Source: Modestobacter caceresii (GTDB taxonomy: Bacteria > Actinomycetota > Actinomycetes > Mycobacteriales > Geodermatophilaceae). Taken from it: a stretch of DNA of 64,000 nt. Of the stretch, positions 34,506 through 42,869 are shown in pieces; within the stretch, counting starts at the first letter, position 1; each line of letters begins with the position of its first letter. Location of the stretch: assembly GCF_000761485.1 (NCBI RefSeq), contig NZ_JPMX01000013.1, positions 1 through 64,000 of the forward strand, written 5' to 3'. The notes beneath the pieces were generated by a model that had not been told where the DNA came from, did not search any database, and worked only from the letters and a program-made list of their open reading frames with translations. A program made the translations under genes and the position numbers.

Positions 34506-35321
34506 ATGAGACTTGCCGACCCAGGGACCGAGACCGAGCACACCGATGCGCGCCCGCAGCCTGCCGACCCATCGAGCGTCCGGGCGGTGCTGCACGACGG
34601 CGTGGTCGTGCCGGACGGCCCGCCACCGCGGCCCGGCCTGCGGCCCTGCGCTCGGCGGACGCCCCGGCACCTGGTCCAGGTGCTGATCTGCGAGGATCAG
34701 GAGGTCTTCCGGCTCGGGCTCCGTGCGGTCTTCGAGGCCCAGCCCGACATCGCGGTCGTCGTCGAGACCGCCGACCTGATGGAGGTCGTGGCGGTCGCCG
34801 ACGGCCCCGGGACGCGCGTCGTCATCGTCCGGCAGAGCCTGGTCGGCAGCGCCGCACTGCCGTTGCTGCGTGACCTGTGCCAGCGCGGGGTGGGCGTCCT
34901 CGTGCTCGCTGAGGCCGGCGGCGGTGGCCGGACCGGCCTGATGGACGTGCTGCAGTGCGGGGTCCGGGGGTTCCTGCCGCGTCGTGCCGCTGCCCAGCGG
35001 CTGGTGGAGGCGGTGCGCGCCCTCGCCCGCCAGGAGCCCGCCCTCGACGCCGCCGTGACCAGTCAGCTCGTGCGCCACCTGACCGGGGAGGTCCCCAGCC
35101 AGACCGTGGTGGCCCGGGCCCTCGACCGGCTGACCGAGCGCCAGCGCGAGGTGGCCGAGCTGGTGGCGCAGGGGCTCAGCAACGAGGAGATCGCCGGCCG
35201 GCTGTTCCTGAGCTCGGCGACGGTGAAGAGCCACCTGACGGCGGTGATGCGCCGGCTGGAGGTCCGGACCCGGACCCAGCTGGCGATCCTGGTCAACCGG
35301 GAGGACATCCCGGCAGCCTGA
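34506..35321 (+). CDS. second atypical NarL/LuxR-type response regulator
   Basis: A 271-aa paralogue of the preceding regulator. A disordered N-terminal tail (about 55 residues) precedes a receiver domain: VQVLICEDQEVFRLGLRAVF (E63, D64). The phospho-acceptor site reads RVVIVRQSL, with Arg (about 109) in place of Asp. The C-terminal HTH is LTERQREVAELVAQGLSNEEIAGRLFLSSATVKSHL. ATG 34506 follows an AGGGGGAG ribosome site; an earlier ATG at 34380 would add implausible sequence. A 135-bp gap separates it from the first regulator, so separate transcription is possible. Confidence 0.87.
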   Translation: MRLADPGTETEHTDARPQPADPSSVRAVLHDGVVVPDGPPPRPGLRPCARRTPRHLVQVLICEDQEVFRLGLRAVFEAQPDIAVVVETADLMEVVAVADGPGTRVVIVRQSLVGSAALPLLRDLCQRGVGVLVLAEAGGGGRTGLMDVLQCGVRGFLPRRAAAQRLVEAVRALARQEPALDAAVTSQLVRHLTGEVPSQTVVARALDRLTERQREVAELVAQGLSNEEIAGRLFLSSATVKSHLTAVMRRLEVRTRTQLAILVNREDIPAA

Positions 35322-35359
35322 GACAGGACCGCCGCCCCTGGGGGGCGGCGGTCCTGTCT
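35321..35359. terminator. 18-bp perfect bidirectional terminator
   Basis: The arms 35321-35338 and 35342-35359 (AGACAGGACCGCCGCCCC and its complement) form a perfect 18-bp stem with a 3-nt loop. It fills the gap exactly between the stop codons of the convergent regulator and ABC permease genes. Confidence 0.9.
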
Positions 35360-36285
35360 CAGACGACGTCGCGCCGGGTCAGCAGCAGGCCGGTCACGGT
35401 CGTGAACAGCACGAGGAACCCGGCGAGCACCCAGGCGGCCTGGGTCCCGTCGACGATCGCCGCCACCCCGGGCGTGCGCAGGGCCGCATCGGGCCCGGCG
35501 AGCGCGGCGACCAGCGAGCCGGCGTTGACCCCGGGCAACGCGGCCTGGGCGGCGTCGAACGCCCCGAGCAACGGTGCGGCGACGTTCACGATCAGGTTCT
35601 CCACGGCCAGCACCCAGACCAGCCCGAGCGCGATCGGCAGCGCGGTGCTGCGGAGCGCGTGCCCGAGCAGCAGGCCCAGCGCACCCCAGGCGGCCGCGAT
35701 GAGCAGGCCGCCGCCGAGCCCGCGGAGGAGCCGGCCGACCGTCGGCCAGTCGGCGGCGGCGGACTCGCCGGCGGCGATCGCCCCGCTCGCCAGGGCGGTC
35801 AGCGCGAAGCTCACCAGCACGGCCACGGCCAACACCACGAGCAGGGCCAGGAGCTGGGCCGCCAGCACCTGGAGGCGGCGGGGGCCCTGGCCGAGCAGCG
35901 TCTTCAGGGTGCCCCAGCCGTACTCGCTGCCGGCCAGCAGGGCGCCGAGGGTGAGCAGCAGGGCACCACCGAACAGCGGCAGCCCGGAGAGCGAGTTCAG
36001 CACCAGCTGGTCGGGCAGCATGCTCGCCAGCAGCACCTCCGGCGGCAGTCCCTCGAACGTGGCGCCGCGCTGGTAGCTCACGTAGGGGATCACCGTGCTG
36101 AACACCAGCTGCAGCGCCGGCCACAGCCCGAGCAGCACCCAGGTGGCCGGCCGCCGGAGGAGCTTGGTCAGCTCGGCCCGGACCATGGCCCCCAGCGACC
36201 CCGCCGTCCGGCCGGTCGTCGGTGCGGGGCGTGCGGGCTCCGCCGTCCCCACCCCGGGGTCGTCGGTCTGCGTCGTCGCGCTCAT
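35359..36285 (-). CDS. ABC transporter permease (ABC-2 type)
   Basis: A 308-aa membrane protein with about six hydrophobic segments after a 35-residue Pro/Thr/Gly tail. LTKLLRRPATWVLLGLWPALQL and GSEYGWGTLKTLLGQGPRR are typical of ABC-2/BcrB-like permeases. It overlaps the ATPase gene by 4 bp; the pair should form an exporter. Proximity to the PKS locus raises the possibility of product export, but convergent orientation and a strong terminator separate it from the regulator genes. Confidence 0.85.
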   Translation of the reverse strand: MSATTQTDDPGVGTAEPARPAPTTGRTAGSLGAMVRAELTKLLRRPATWVLLGLWPALQLVFSTVIPYVSYQRGATFEGLPPEVLLASMLPDQLVLNSLSGLPLFGGALLLTLGALLAGSEYGWGTLKTLLGQGPRRLQVLAAQLLALLVVLAVAVLVSFALTALASGAIAAGESAAADWPTVGRLLRGLGGGLLIAAAWGALGLLLGHALRSTALPIALGLVWVLAVENLIVNVAAPLLGAFDAAQAALPGVNAGSLVAALAGPDAALRTPGVAAIVDGTQAAWVLAGFLVLFTTVTGLLLTRRDVV

Positions 36286-37304
36286 CGCGCCGCTCCTCTC
36301 CGGGAGATCCGGGACAGCCGTCCGGTCCGTCGCGCCGGAGGAACGTCCGGATCGGGGCCCGCGGCGGCCAGCTCCGACCCGGTCATCTGCAGGAACACCG
36401 CCTCGAGGGTCTGCGCCTCCTGGCGGAGCCCGGACACCTCGACGTCGGCCAGCACCAGCGCCCGGTTGATCCGGGCGGCGTCCTCCGGCCCGGCCTGGGC
36501 GTGCACGACCCCGTCGACGACCGACACCCGTTCCGGGCCCAGCAGCCGGGTGGTGACCGCGGCGGCCTCGCCCAGCGGCTCGGCCTCGATCACCAGCCGG
36601 CGGAGCCCGAGCAGTTCGCCGACGCTGCTCTCCACCACCAGCCGGCCGGAGGAGATGACCGCCACCCGGTCGCAGACCTGCTCGACCTCACCGAGGAGGT
36701 GGCTGGACAGCAGCACGGTGTGGCCGTCGGCGGAGAGCCGCCGCAGCAGGGCCCGCATGTCGGAGATGCCCGCCGGGTCCAGCCCGTTGGTCGGCTCGTC
36801 CAGGACGACGAGCTCGGGGTCCTTGAGCAGCGCAGCGGCGACGCCCAGCCGCTGCTTCATGCCCAGGGAGTAGGTGCTGTAGCGGTCACGGGCGCGATCG
36901 GTCAGGCCGACGGTGCCCAGCACGGCGTCCACCCGGCCGGCGGGTGCACCGGCGTACCGGGCGAGCACGCGCAGGTTCTCCCGGCCGGAGAGGTACGGGT
37001 AGAACCCCGGGCCCTCGATCAGCGCGCCGACGCCCGCCGACGGGGAGCCGGCCGGCCGGCCGAGCACCGACGCCGTCCCGCTGGTCGGGCGGACCAGGCC
37101 CAGCAGCGCCCGCAGCGTGGTGGTCTTGCCCGCCCCGTTGGGGCCGAGGAAGCCGTACACCTCCCCGCGGCGCACGGTGAGGGAGAGGTCGTCGACGACG
37201 GTGCGCGGCCCGTAGCGCTTGGTGAGGCCGGCGATCACCACCACCTCGTCGCCGGGGCCGGACTCGACGAGTGGCCGCACACCGACGGCCTGCGCTGGGG
37301 GCAT
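36282..37304 (-). CDS. ABC transporter ATP-binding protein (BcrA/DrrA-like)
   Basis: A 340-aa ATPase: Walker A GPNGAGKTTT, signature YSLGMKQRLG, Walker B LVVLDEPTNGLDP and the switch His in LLSSHLLGEVEQ. A C-terminal regulatory extension of about 100 residues follows, as in DrrA/BcrA resistance exporters. ATG 37304 is used; upstream in-frame sequence to 37598 is low-complexity Arg/Pro. First gene of a two-gene export operon. Confidence 0.93.
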   Translation of the reverse strand: MPPAQAVGVRPLVESGPGDEVVVIAGLTKRYGPRTVVDDLSLTVRRGEVYGFLGPNGAGKTTTLRALLGLVRPTSGTASVLGRPAGSPSAGVGALIEGPGFYPYLSGRENLRVLARYAGAPAGRVDAVLGTVGLTDRARDRYSTYSLGMKQRLGVAAALLKDPELVVLDEPTNGLDPAGISDMRALLRRLSADGHTVLLSSHLLGEVEQVCDRVAVISSGRLVVESSVGELLGLRRLVIEAEPLGEAAAVTTRLLGPERVSVVDGVVHAQAGPEDAARINRALVLADVEVSGLRQEAQTLEAVFLQMTGSELAAAGPDPDVPPARRTGRLSRISRRGAAR

Positions 37305-37640
37305 GGCGGGACTGTGCTCCTGCGGCTGCGCTGCTGTCGACGGCGACCCGGGGTCGATCCGCAATTCCCTCGGCGGACGGCAGACCTGCGGTGCGCGGGC
37401 CAACCAACGGCTGCGACCTGGGGCGCGTCCGGGGTGCGACCTCGGTCGCGGGTCGCCTCCTCCGCCGGTCGGGGGTTGCCACCTCGGGTGGGGAGAGTTG
37501 TCGACCCGCGGCGGCTGGGCGTGGTGCAGCGCGTCATCGAGGGTTGTCCTCGCCTCGGGACCCGATGCGGGACCGAGACGCCGGAGTGGGCGCCGCACCG
37601 GCGCGGCTCACCAGCGCGGTTCCTTTCCAGGAGGGCGAGA
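37305..37640. other. gene-free stretch between divergent ABC and beta-helix genes
   Basis: No gene is supported in these 336 bp. TGCGACCT occurs twice (37412 and 37435), the second inside the palindrome GCGACCTCGGTCGC (37436-37449), a possible operator. An AGGAGGGCGAG ribosome site ends the region at 37629-37639. No clear promoter is seen. Confidence 0.4.
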
Positions 37641-38921
37641 ATGGACAGCAGCACCAGCACAACGAGGGCAGGCCGGGCCAGCTGGCGGACCCGTGGCCGG
37701 ACGATCGTCCTGGCCGCAGCACTGACCGTCGGTGCCCTGCCGGTGGGCACCGCCGCCGCGGGTGGCCCCAGCACCCTGGTGGTGCGCCCGGGGGAGTCGA
37801 TCCAGGCGGCGGTCGACCGGGCGTCCTCCGGCGACACCATCAAGATCGCGCCCGGCACCTACCAGGAGGCCGTGTGCGTCGAGGGCAAGGGCCTGAAGAT
37901 CATCGGGTCCGGCCCCAACACGACGCTCATCACCTGGCCGGAGTGGGGCCAGGGCGCACCGCTGCCCGACGTCGCGCCCAACGCCTGCTGGACGGCCAGC
38001 GAGAACACGGACGCCGAGGGCGATCCCGGCACCCTGGCCGACGACGTGTCCGGGATCTTCTTCCTGAACCCGGACAGCCCGGTCACCGTCGCGAAGCTCG
38101 GCACCCGGAACCACCCGGCCAGCGGGATCGTCGGGTGGCAGGCCGACGGCTTCACCGTGAAGGCGACCTCGGGCATCGGCCACGAGCGGTACGGCGTGCT
38201 GGCCGCGGCGTCCACGGACATCACGATCGCCGGGAACGTCGAGCGGGGCGTCGACCGGGGTGCGCCCTGGTTCTCCGGCACCGGCGGCATCAGCGTCGGC
38301 GACTCCGACGGGGCGAACGCCCGGATCACCGCCAACTACGTCGAGGGCTTCAACCTCGGCATCTTCTTCCGCGAGTCACGTGGCGCGTCGATCACCGCCA
38401 ACAAGGTGACCGGGAACTGCGTCGGTGTCCTCGTCTTCGACGACGCCGTCACGGAGATCCCGGACAGCACCCGGCAGGTGCAGGGCGGTGACGTCACCAT
38501 CAAGGCCAACGCCTCGATCGCCAACAACCGGTACTGCATCGCCGGGCGGGACGGCACCCAGCTGGTCTCCGGCGTGGGGATGTCCATCGCCAACGCGGAC
38601 TCCGTGCGGGTGATCGGCAACCGGATCACCGACAACCGCCCGGTCGTCCCCGCCGGCCAGGCACCCACCAACTACCCGGGCGGCGGGTTGACGCTGGTCA
38701 GCTTCGCCCCGCCGCCGGGCACCCTCCCGCCGGGCGTCGCCGGGCCGGGGCTGGTGGAGAACGTCGAGGTCAAGGCCAACCGGATCCTGGACAACGAGCC
38801 GGTGGACGTCTGGGTGACCCGGGCGATCCCGGGCACGCTGCTGCAGGAGGCCGGCCCGGGGATCACCTTCCGGGGCAACAACTGCCGGGTCAGTGACCCG
38901 GCGGAGATCTGCGCTCCCTGA
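37641..38921 (+). CDS. secreted right-handed parallel beta-helix protein
   Basis: A 426-aa protein with a signal peptide (basic start, then TIVLAAALTVGALPVGTAAA, cleavage about residue 40). PGESIQAAVDRASSGDTIKIAPGTYQEAV follows, the opening of NosD/pectin-lyase-like beta-helices. Later coils repeat VKANxILDN and ITANKVTGN-type rungs. It is exported and could be a surface polysaccharide-binding or lyase-like protein; no catalytic residues can be assigned. It is monocistronic, ending at a strong hairpin. Confidence 0.85.
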   Translation: MDSSTSTTRAGRASWRTRGRTIVLAAALTVGALPVGTAAAGGPSTLVVRPGESIQAAVDRASSGDTIKIAPGTYQEAVCVEGKGLKIIGSGPNTTLITWPEWGQGAPLPDVAPNACWTASENTDAEGDPGTLADDVSGIFFLNPDSPVTVAKLGTRNHPASGIVGWQADGFTVKATSGIGHERYGVLAAASTDITIAGNVERGVDRGAPWFSGTGGISVGDSDGANARITANYVEGFNLGIFFRESRGASITANKVTGNCVGVLVFDDAVTEIPDSTRQVQGGDVTIKANASIANNRYCIAGRDGTQLVSGVGMSIANADSVRVIGNRITDNRPVVPAGQAPTNYPGGGLTLVSFAPPPGTLPPGVAGPGLVENVEVKANRILDNEPVDVWVTRAIPGTLLQEAGPGITFRGNNCRVSDPAEICAP

Positions 38922-38937
38922 CCGACCCGGGCACCGC

Positions 38938-38969
38938 GAGGCCCCCTCCCGTCCGCGGGAGGGGGCCTC
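38938..38969 (+). terminator. terminator of beta-helix gene
   Basis: GAGGCCCCCTCCC (38938-38950) and GGGAGGGGGCCTC (38957-38969) form a perfect 13-bp stem with a 6-nt loop, 17 bp after the stop codon. Confidence 0.85.
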
Positions 38970-39061
38970 GTCCACGGTGACCCACGAGGTCGAGCACGTC
39001 ACCGACATCCTGATCCGGGACCATGCCCCGGACACCCACATCGAGCAGAACGGCTGACCAC

Positions 39062-39436
39062 GTGCAGGACCGACCGCGGATGACGCTGACCGCCACCGTG
39101 CTCGACACCCCGGACCCGCGCGGGCTCGCGCGCTTCTACGCGACGATGCTCGGCTGGCCGATCGGCACCGACGACCCCGAGTGGGTCATGCTGCGCCCGG
39201 GCGGGCCGGGGTTGTCGTTCCAGTTGGAGGCCGACCACGTGCCCCCGGTCTGGCCGGCCGGCCCCGGAGACCCGCGGATGCAGGCCCACCTGGACGTCGC
39301 CGTCGACGACCTGGACGCGGCCGTGGAGTTCGCCCGGTCGCTGGGAGCGACCGTCGCCGAGTTCCAGCCGCAGGCCGACGTCCGGGTGATGCTGGACCCG
39401 GCCGGCCACCCGTTCTGCCTCTACCTCCCCGGGTGA
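39062..39436 (+). CDS. VOC-family (glyoxalase/bleomycin-resistance-like) protein
   Basis: A 124-aa protein from GTG 39062 (118 aa if ATG 39080). The two beta-alpha-beta-beta-beta modules are visible: DTPDPRGLARFYATMLGWPIG and MQAHLDVAVDDLDAAVEFARSLGA, ending MLDPAGHPFCLYLPG. Single-domain VOC proteins of this type are common actinobacterial proteins of unknown substrate. Metal ligands are not obvious. Confidence 0.85.
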   Translation: MQDRPRMTLTATVLDTPDPRGLARFYATMLGWPIGTDDPEWVMLRPGGPGLSFQLEADHVPPVWPAGPGDPRMQAHLDVAVDDLDAAVEFARSLGATVAEFQPQADVRVMLDPAGHPFCLYLPG

Positions 39437-39455
39437 GCCGGCCGGGCGCCGGCGG

Positions 39456-40292
39456 TCAGTCGCGCCCGGCGCCGACGCTGTCCGCCGGCCGGCGGGCCAG
39501 GCGTTCCCGCAGGAACGCCACGACCTGCGCGCGCGCCTCGTGCGTCGGGTGGCCGGGGGTCTCGACATCGGCACTGGTGAGCACCCGGTGCTCCTGCTGG
39601 CCGATCCCCGCCTCGTTGCCCGGCCGGTTGTTCAGCGACACCGGCAGCCAGCCGTCGCCGAACACCGCCCGCAGGGCCCGGAAGCGGTCGCTGGGCGCCG
39701 TGGTGTCCTCGCTGAACCGCAGGCCCATCAGGCGCAGGCCCTCGGTGGTGACCCGCGCCCGGATCACCTCGCGTTCCCGGTCGGACATCCCCAGGTCCCG
39801 CCGGCGTCCCGGGGTCAGCGGGAACGGCGTCGACGGCTGGCTGGCGACCGGTGCGAGCACGGCGGGTTCGGCGGCGGAGGCCAGCGCGAGCCCTCCGCTG
39901 ACGCCCATCCCGATCACCCCGATCCCCGGGCCACCCACCCGGTCGCGCACCCGGCGGGCCGCGGCCCGGACGTACTCGGCCGTCGGCCGGTCGGCCCGTC
40001 GGGCGAGGGCGCGGAGCTCCCGGCTGGTGCAGGCCCCGGCGGAGCTGCGCACGGCGTAGCCCGGGCTCGTCGCCCGGCCCGGGTCGCCGAAGAGGCCCAC
40101 GACGGTGACGGTGAACCCCGCACCGACCAGGTGGTCGGCCAGGCCCATCACCTCCGGCGTGAGGCCGGGCAGGTCGGGCAGCAGCACCAGGCCCGGCCCG
40201 GAGCCGCGCGTGTGCAGGGTGTGGGTGATGCCGGCGTTGGTGAAGGGCTCGGGTGCCCAGCCGGCCAGGACGGCGGATGACGACTCTGTCAT
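39456..40292 (-). CDS. dienelactone hydrolase-like protein lacking the Cys nucleophile
   Basis: A 278-aa alpha/beta-hydrolase of the dienelactone hydrolase group: GLVLLPDLPGLTPEVMGLADHL, TVTVVGLFGDPG, and the elbow GVIGMGVSGG. In relatives the elbow carries Cys (GMCxTGG pattern); here Gly (about 130) stands at that position, with Ser three residues later... a shifted nucleophile cannot be excluded but spacing is unusual. A His remains near EHRVLTSADVE. It may be non-catalytic. ATG 40292. Divergent from the molybdoenzyme gene. Confidence 0.75.
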   Translation of the reverse strand: MTESSSAVLAGWAPEPFTNAGITHTLHTRGSGPGLVLLPDLPGLTPEVMGLADHLVGAGFTVTVVGLFGDPGRATSPGYAVRSSAGACTSRELRALARRADRPTAEYVRAAARRVRDRVGGPGIGVIGMGVSGGLALASAAEPAVLAPVASQPSTPFPLTPGRRRDLGMSDREREVIRARVTTEGLRLMGLRFSEDTTAPSDRFRALRAVFGDGWLPVSLNNRPGNEAGIGQQEHRVLTSADVETPGHPTHEARAQVVAFLRERLARRPADSVGAGRD

Positions 40293-40475
40293 CGGCTGAT
40301 CGTGGAGCACGGAGGCCGATCGGTCGAGTCCTCGGCGAGGAGAACCGCTCGGTCCGCTTCCCGGCGACGCTGCTCGGGCCGCACGGATGCCCGCCGGGCC
40401 GGTGTTCCGTGACGATCCTGCGTCGGTTCCCCGGCTCGGCGTGTCCCACCCGCCGAGCCGGGTGAAGCTGGGTGG

Positions 40476-42050
40476 ATGGATGACGCACAACCGGTCGAAC
40501 GACCGCGGGACGACGACGTGGCGCGGCGGGCACCGGCCGGCCGTGCCGCACTGTGCGGGCTGTTGGCGGCTGCGGCGGGCATCGGGGTGGTCGAGCTGGC
40601 CGCCGGCGCCGTCGACGGGGTGCCCTCGCTGGTCATCTCGGTGGGGGACGCCGTCATCGACAGCGTGCCCGGCTGGTTGGAGCGTGCCGCGATCGCCGCG
40701 CTGGGCACCAACGACAAGCCGGTGCTGCTGGCCTCGATCGGGCTGGTCGCCGCGCTGCTGGGCGCCGGCACCGGGCTGTTGGCACGGCGCTCGTTCGTGG
40801 CGGGTGCGGTCGCGTTCGTGCTGATCACCGCGCTCGGTGTCGCCGCCGGCCTCGCCGCGCCGGACGACTCCGCCGTCCTCACCGTGCTGGCCGGGGCGCT
40901 GGGCGCCGCGGTGGGGGTCGCGATCCTGTACCACCTGCTGGCTGCCGCGGCCGCGGAGACGCGGGCGTCGGACGGGCCCGGGACGACGGGCCGCCGCAAC
41001 TTCCTCCTGCTGGCCGGCGGCGCGGCCGCGGTGGCGGTGATCGGTGGCGTCGGCAGCCGACTGCTCATGGGGCGCGAACGGCTGACCGAGCTGCGGGCGG
41101 CGATCCGGTTGCCCGTGCCGGTCCGGCCGGCGGGACCGGTGCCGGCGGGTGCCGACCTGGAGATCTCAGGCCTGACGCCGCTGTTCGTGCCGAACGAGGA
41201 GTTCTACCGGATCGACACCGCACTCCGGGTGCCGACCATCGACCCGGACGAATGGCGGCTGGAGATCCGGGGGATGGTGGACAACCCGTTCACCCTCACC
41301 TACGCCGAGCTGATGGCGATGCCGCAGATCGAGGCCGACATCACCCTGTCCTGTGTCTCCAACGAGGTCGGCGGCGACCTGGTGGGCAACGCACGCTGGC
41401 AGGGGGTCCCGCTGTTCCGGCTGCTCGAGCGCGCGGGGCTGCAGGAGGGGGCGACCCAACTGGTCGGCCGGTCGGTCGACGGGTTCACCGCCGGGTTCCC
41501 CACCGTCACCGCCCTGGACGTCACCGAGGCGATGGTGGCCGTCGGGATGAACGGCGAGCCGCTGCCGGCCGAGCACGGCTTCCCGGCGCGGCTGGTCGTC
41601 CCCGGGCTGTACGGCTACGTGTCGGCGACCAAGTGGCTCTCCGCGATCGAGCTCACCGACTGGGACGTCGACGGCTACTGGATCCCCCGCGGCTGGGCCA
41701 AGGAGGGGCCGATCAAGACCTCCACCCGGATCGACGTCCCGGGCCCGGGGCGGACCATCACCGCCGGGGAGCGTCCGATCGCCGGGGTGGCCTGGGCGCC
41801 CACCCGCGGCATCGAGGGGGTGGAGGTGCGCATCGACGACGGTCCCTGGCAGTCCGCGACGCTGGCCGAGCGCCTCGACGTCGACTGCTGGCGGCAGTGG
41901 TACCTGCCCTGGGACGCGACCCCGGGCGCCCACGTCATCACCGCCCGGGCCACCGACGGGCTCGGGGAGGTCCAGACCGACGAGCGCACCCCGGTGGCCC
42001 CGGACGGCGCCTCCGGGTACCCGGTGATCGAGGTCGTCGTCGAGGACTGA
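40476..42050 (+). CDS. membrane-anchored molybdopterin-dependent oxidoreductase
   Basis: A 524-aa protein with about four N-terminal membrane helices (residues about 25-160). A TTGRRNFLLLAGGAAAVAV segment then looks like an internal twin-Arg-like anchor. The sulfite-oxidase-fold Mo domain (about 215-420) shows DEWRLEIRGMVDNP, and the Mo-ligand Cys in TLSCVSNEVGG. RWQGVPLFRLLERAG and GFPARLVVPGLYGYVSATKW follow, and an Ig-like dimerisation domain ends the protein. It probably acts on the outer face, like MsrP/YedY relatives or sulfite oxidases; the electron acceptor is not encoded nearby. Confidence 0.9.
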   Translation: MDDAQPVERPRDDDVARRAPAGRAALCGLLAAAAGIGVVELAAGAVDGVPSLVISVGDAVIDSVPGWLERAAIAALGTNDKPVLLASIGLVAALLGAGTGLLARRSFVAGAVAFVLITALGVAAGLAAPDDSAVLTVLAGALGAAVGVAILYHLLAAAAAETRASDGPGTTGRRNFLLLAGGAAAVAVIGGVGSRLLMGRERLTELRAAIRLPVPVRPAGPVPAGADLEISGLTPLFVPNEEFYRIDTALRVPTIDPDEWRLEIRGMVDNPFTLTYAELMAMPQIEADITLSCVSNEVGGDLVGNARWQGVPLFRLLERAGLQEGATQLVGRSVDGFTAGFPTVTALDVTEAMVAVGMNGEPLPAEHGFPARLVVPGLYGYVSATKWLSAIELTDWDVDGYWIPRGWAKEGPIKTSTRIDVPGPGRTITAGERPIAGVAWAPTRGIEGVEVRIDDGPWQSATLAERLDVDCWRQWYLPWDATPGAHVITARATDGLGEVQTDERTPVAPDGASGYPVIEVVVED

Positions 42051-42121
42051 CCGGCCCGGGGCGCCACTCCGCGGCCTGGTCCGTCAGGTGGCGGAACGTG
42101 ACCGGACCGCAACCCACCCGT

Positions 42122-42736
42122 TCACTCGTTGCTGGGGTCCTCGGCCGGGTCGGGGAAGCTGAACCGCTCGAAGGGGTCGCTGTCGTCGGCGGACACCGGG
42201 ACCTCGACGGTGATCTCGCCGGCCTCCTCGAACACGAACGTCACCGGGATCGACTGGGAGGAGCGCAGCTCCGTCTCCAGACCGACCAGGACGATCGAGG
42301 GCGAGCCCTCGGCCCCGATGTAGGTGTTGTCGTTCTGCGCGACGGTGATCTCGATCGCGTCCGACGGCTCTGCGCTCCCGCCGCCGCTGACGGCCTCCTC
42401 GAAGTCCGGGCCGGTGACGTCGACCAGGGTGACCGGCTCGGTGCCGATGTTGGTCAGCGCGGCGTAGAGCGGCACCTCCGCACCCACCTCGTGGAGCCCG
42501 TCGACCGGGTAGGCGAGCTCGACGCCCACGACCTCGACGTCGGAGTTGACGTCGACCGACGGGGCCTCGGGGCCACCGACGATCTCGCCGCCGTCGTCCG
42601 TCACGACCTCGCCCTCGTCGTCGTTGAGGCTGGGGGAGTCCTCCGTCTCGCCGCAGCCGGTGACGAGCAGCAGTGGGGTCGCGGCGGCGAGCGCGATGCC
42701 GGGCCACCGTCGGTACCGCGGGAGGTGCGAGGTCAT
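42122..42736 (-). CDS. lipoprotein, PCu(A)C copper-chaperone-like
   Basis: A 204-aa lipoprotein. The signal peptide ends in LVTGC (Cys about 28), followed by an acidic linker (DDEGEVVTDDGG). The mature domain has a cupredoxin-like strand pattern (PLYAALTNIGTEPVTLVDVTG, IPVTFVFEEAGEITVEVPV) similar to DUF461/PCu(A)C proteins. However, the H(M)X10MX21HXM copper motif is not complete, so metal binding is doubtful. Convergent with the molybdoenzyme gene. Confidence 0.65.
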   Translation of the reverse strand: MTSHLPRYRRWPGIALAAATPLLLVTGCGETEDSPSLNDDEGEVVTDDGGEIVGGPEAPSVDVNSDVEVVGVELAYPVDGLHEVGAEVPLYAALTNIGTEPVTLVDVTGPDFEEAVSGGGSAEPSDAIEITVAQNDNTYIGAEGSPSIVLVGLETELRSSQSIPVTFVFEEAGEITVEVPVSADDSDPFERFSFPDPAEDPSNE

Positions 42737-42869
42737 GGGGGGTCCGTTCTCTCGGCGAGCAGGGATCTGCCAGCGCGTACCCGTCGGGTGGCGCGGTAGG
42801 CGTGTCGCTGAGGTCACGGTGTCGCAACGATGGCCGGGGTCCCCGGCGAAGCTGGGTAGCGGGCTCCTC

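Noticed and set aside
35359-37304. ABC exporter pair as part of the PKS cluster
   Set aside because: It is transcribed towards the regulators and separated by a strong bidirectional terminator, so membership in the cluster is not supported by layout alone.
38977-39057. A 26-codon frame starting with GTG after the beta-helix terminator
   Set aside because: It could be a remnant of a gene tail, but it is short, has no ribosome site, and I recognise no family.
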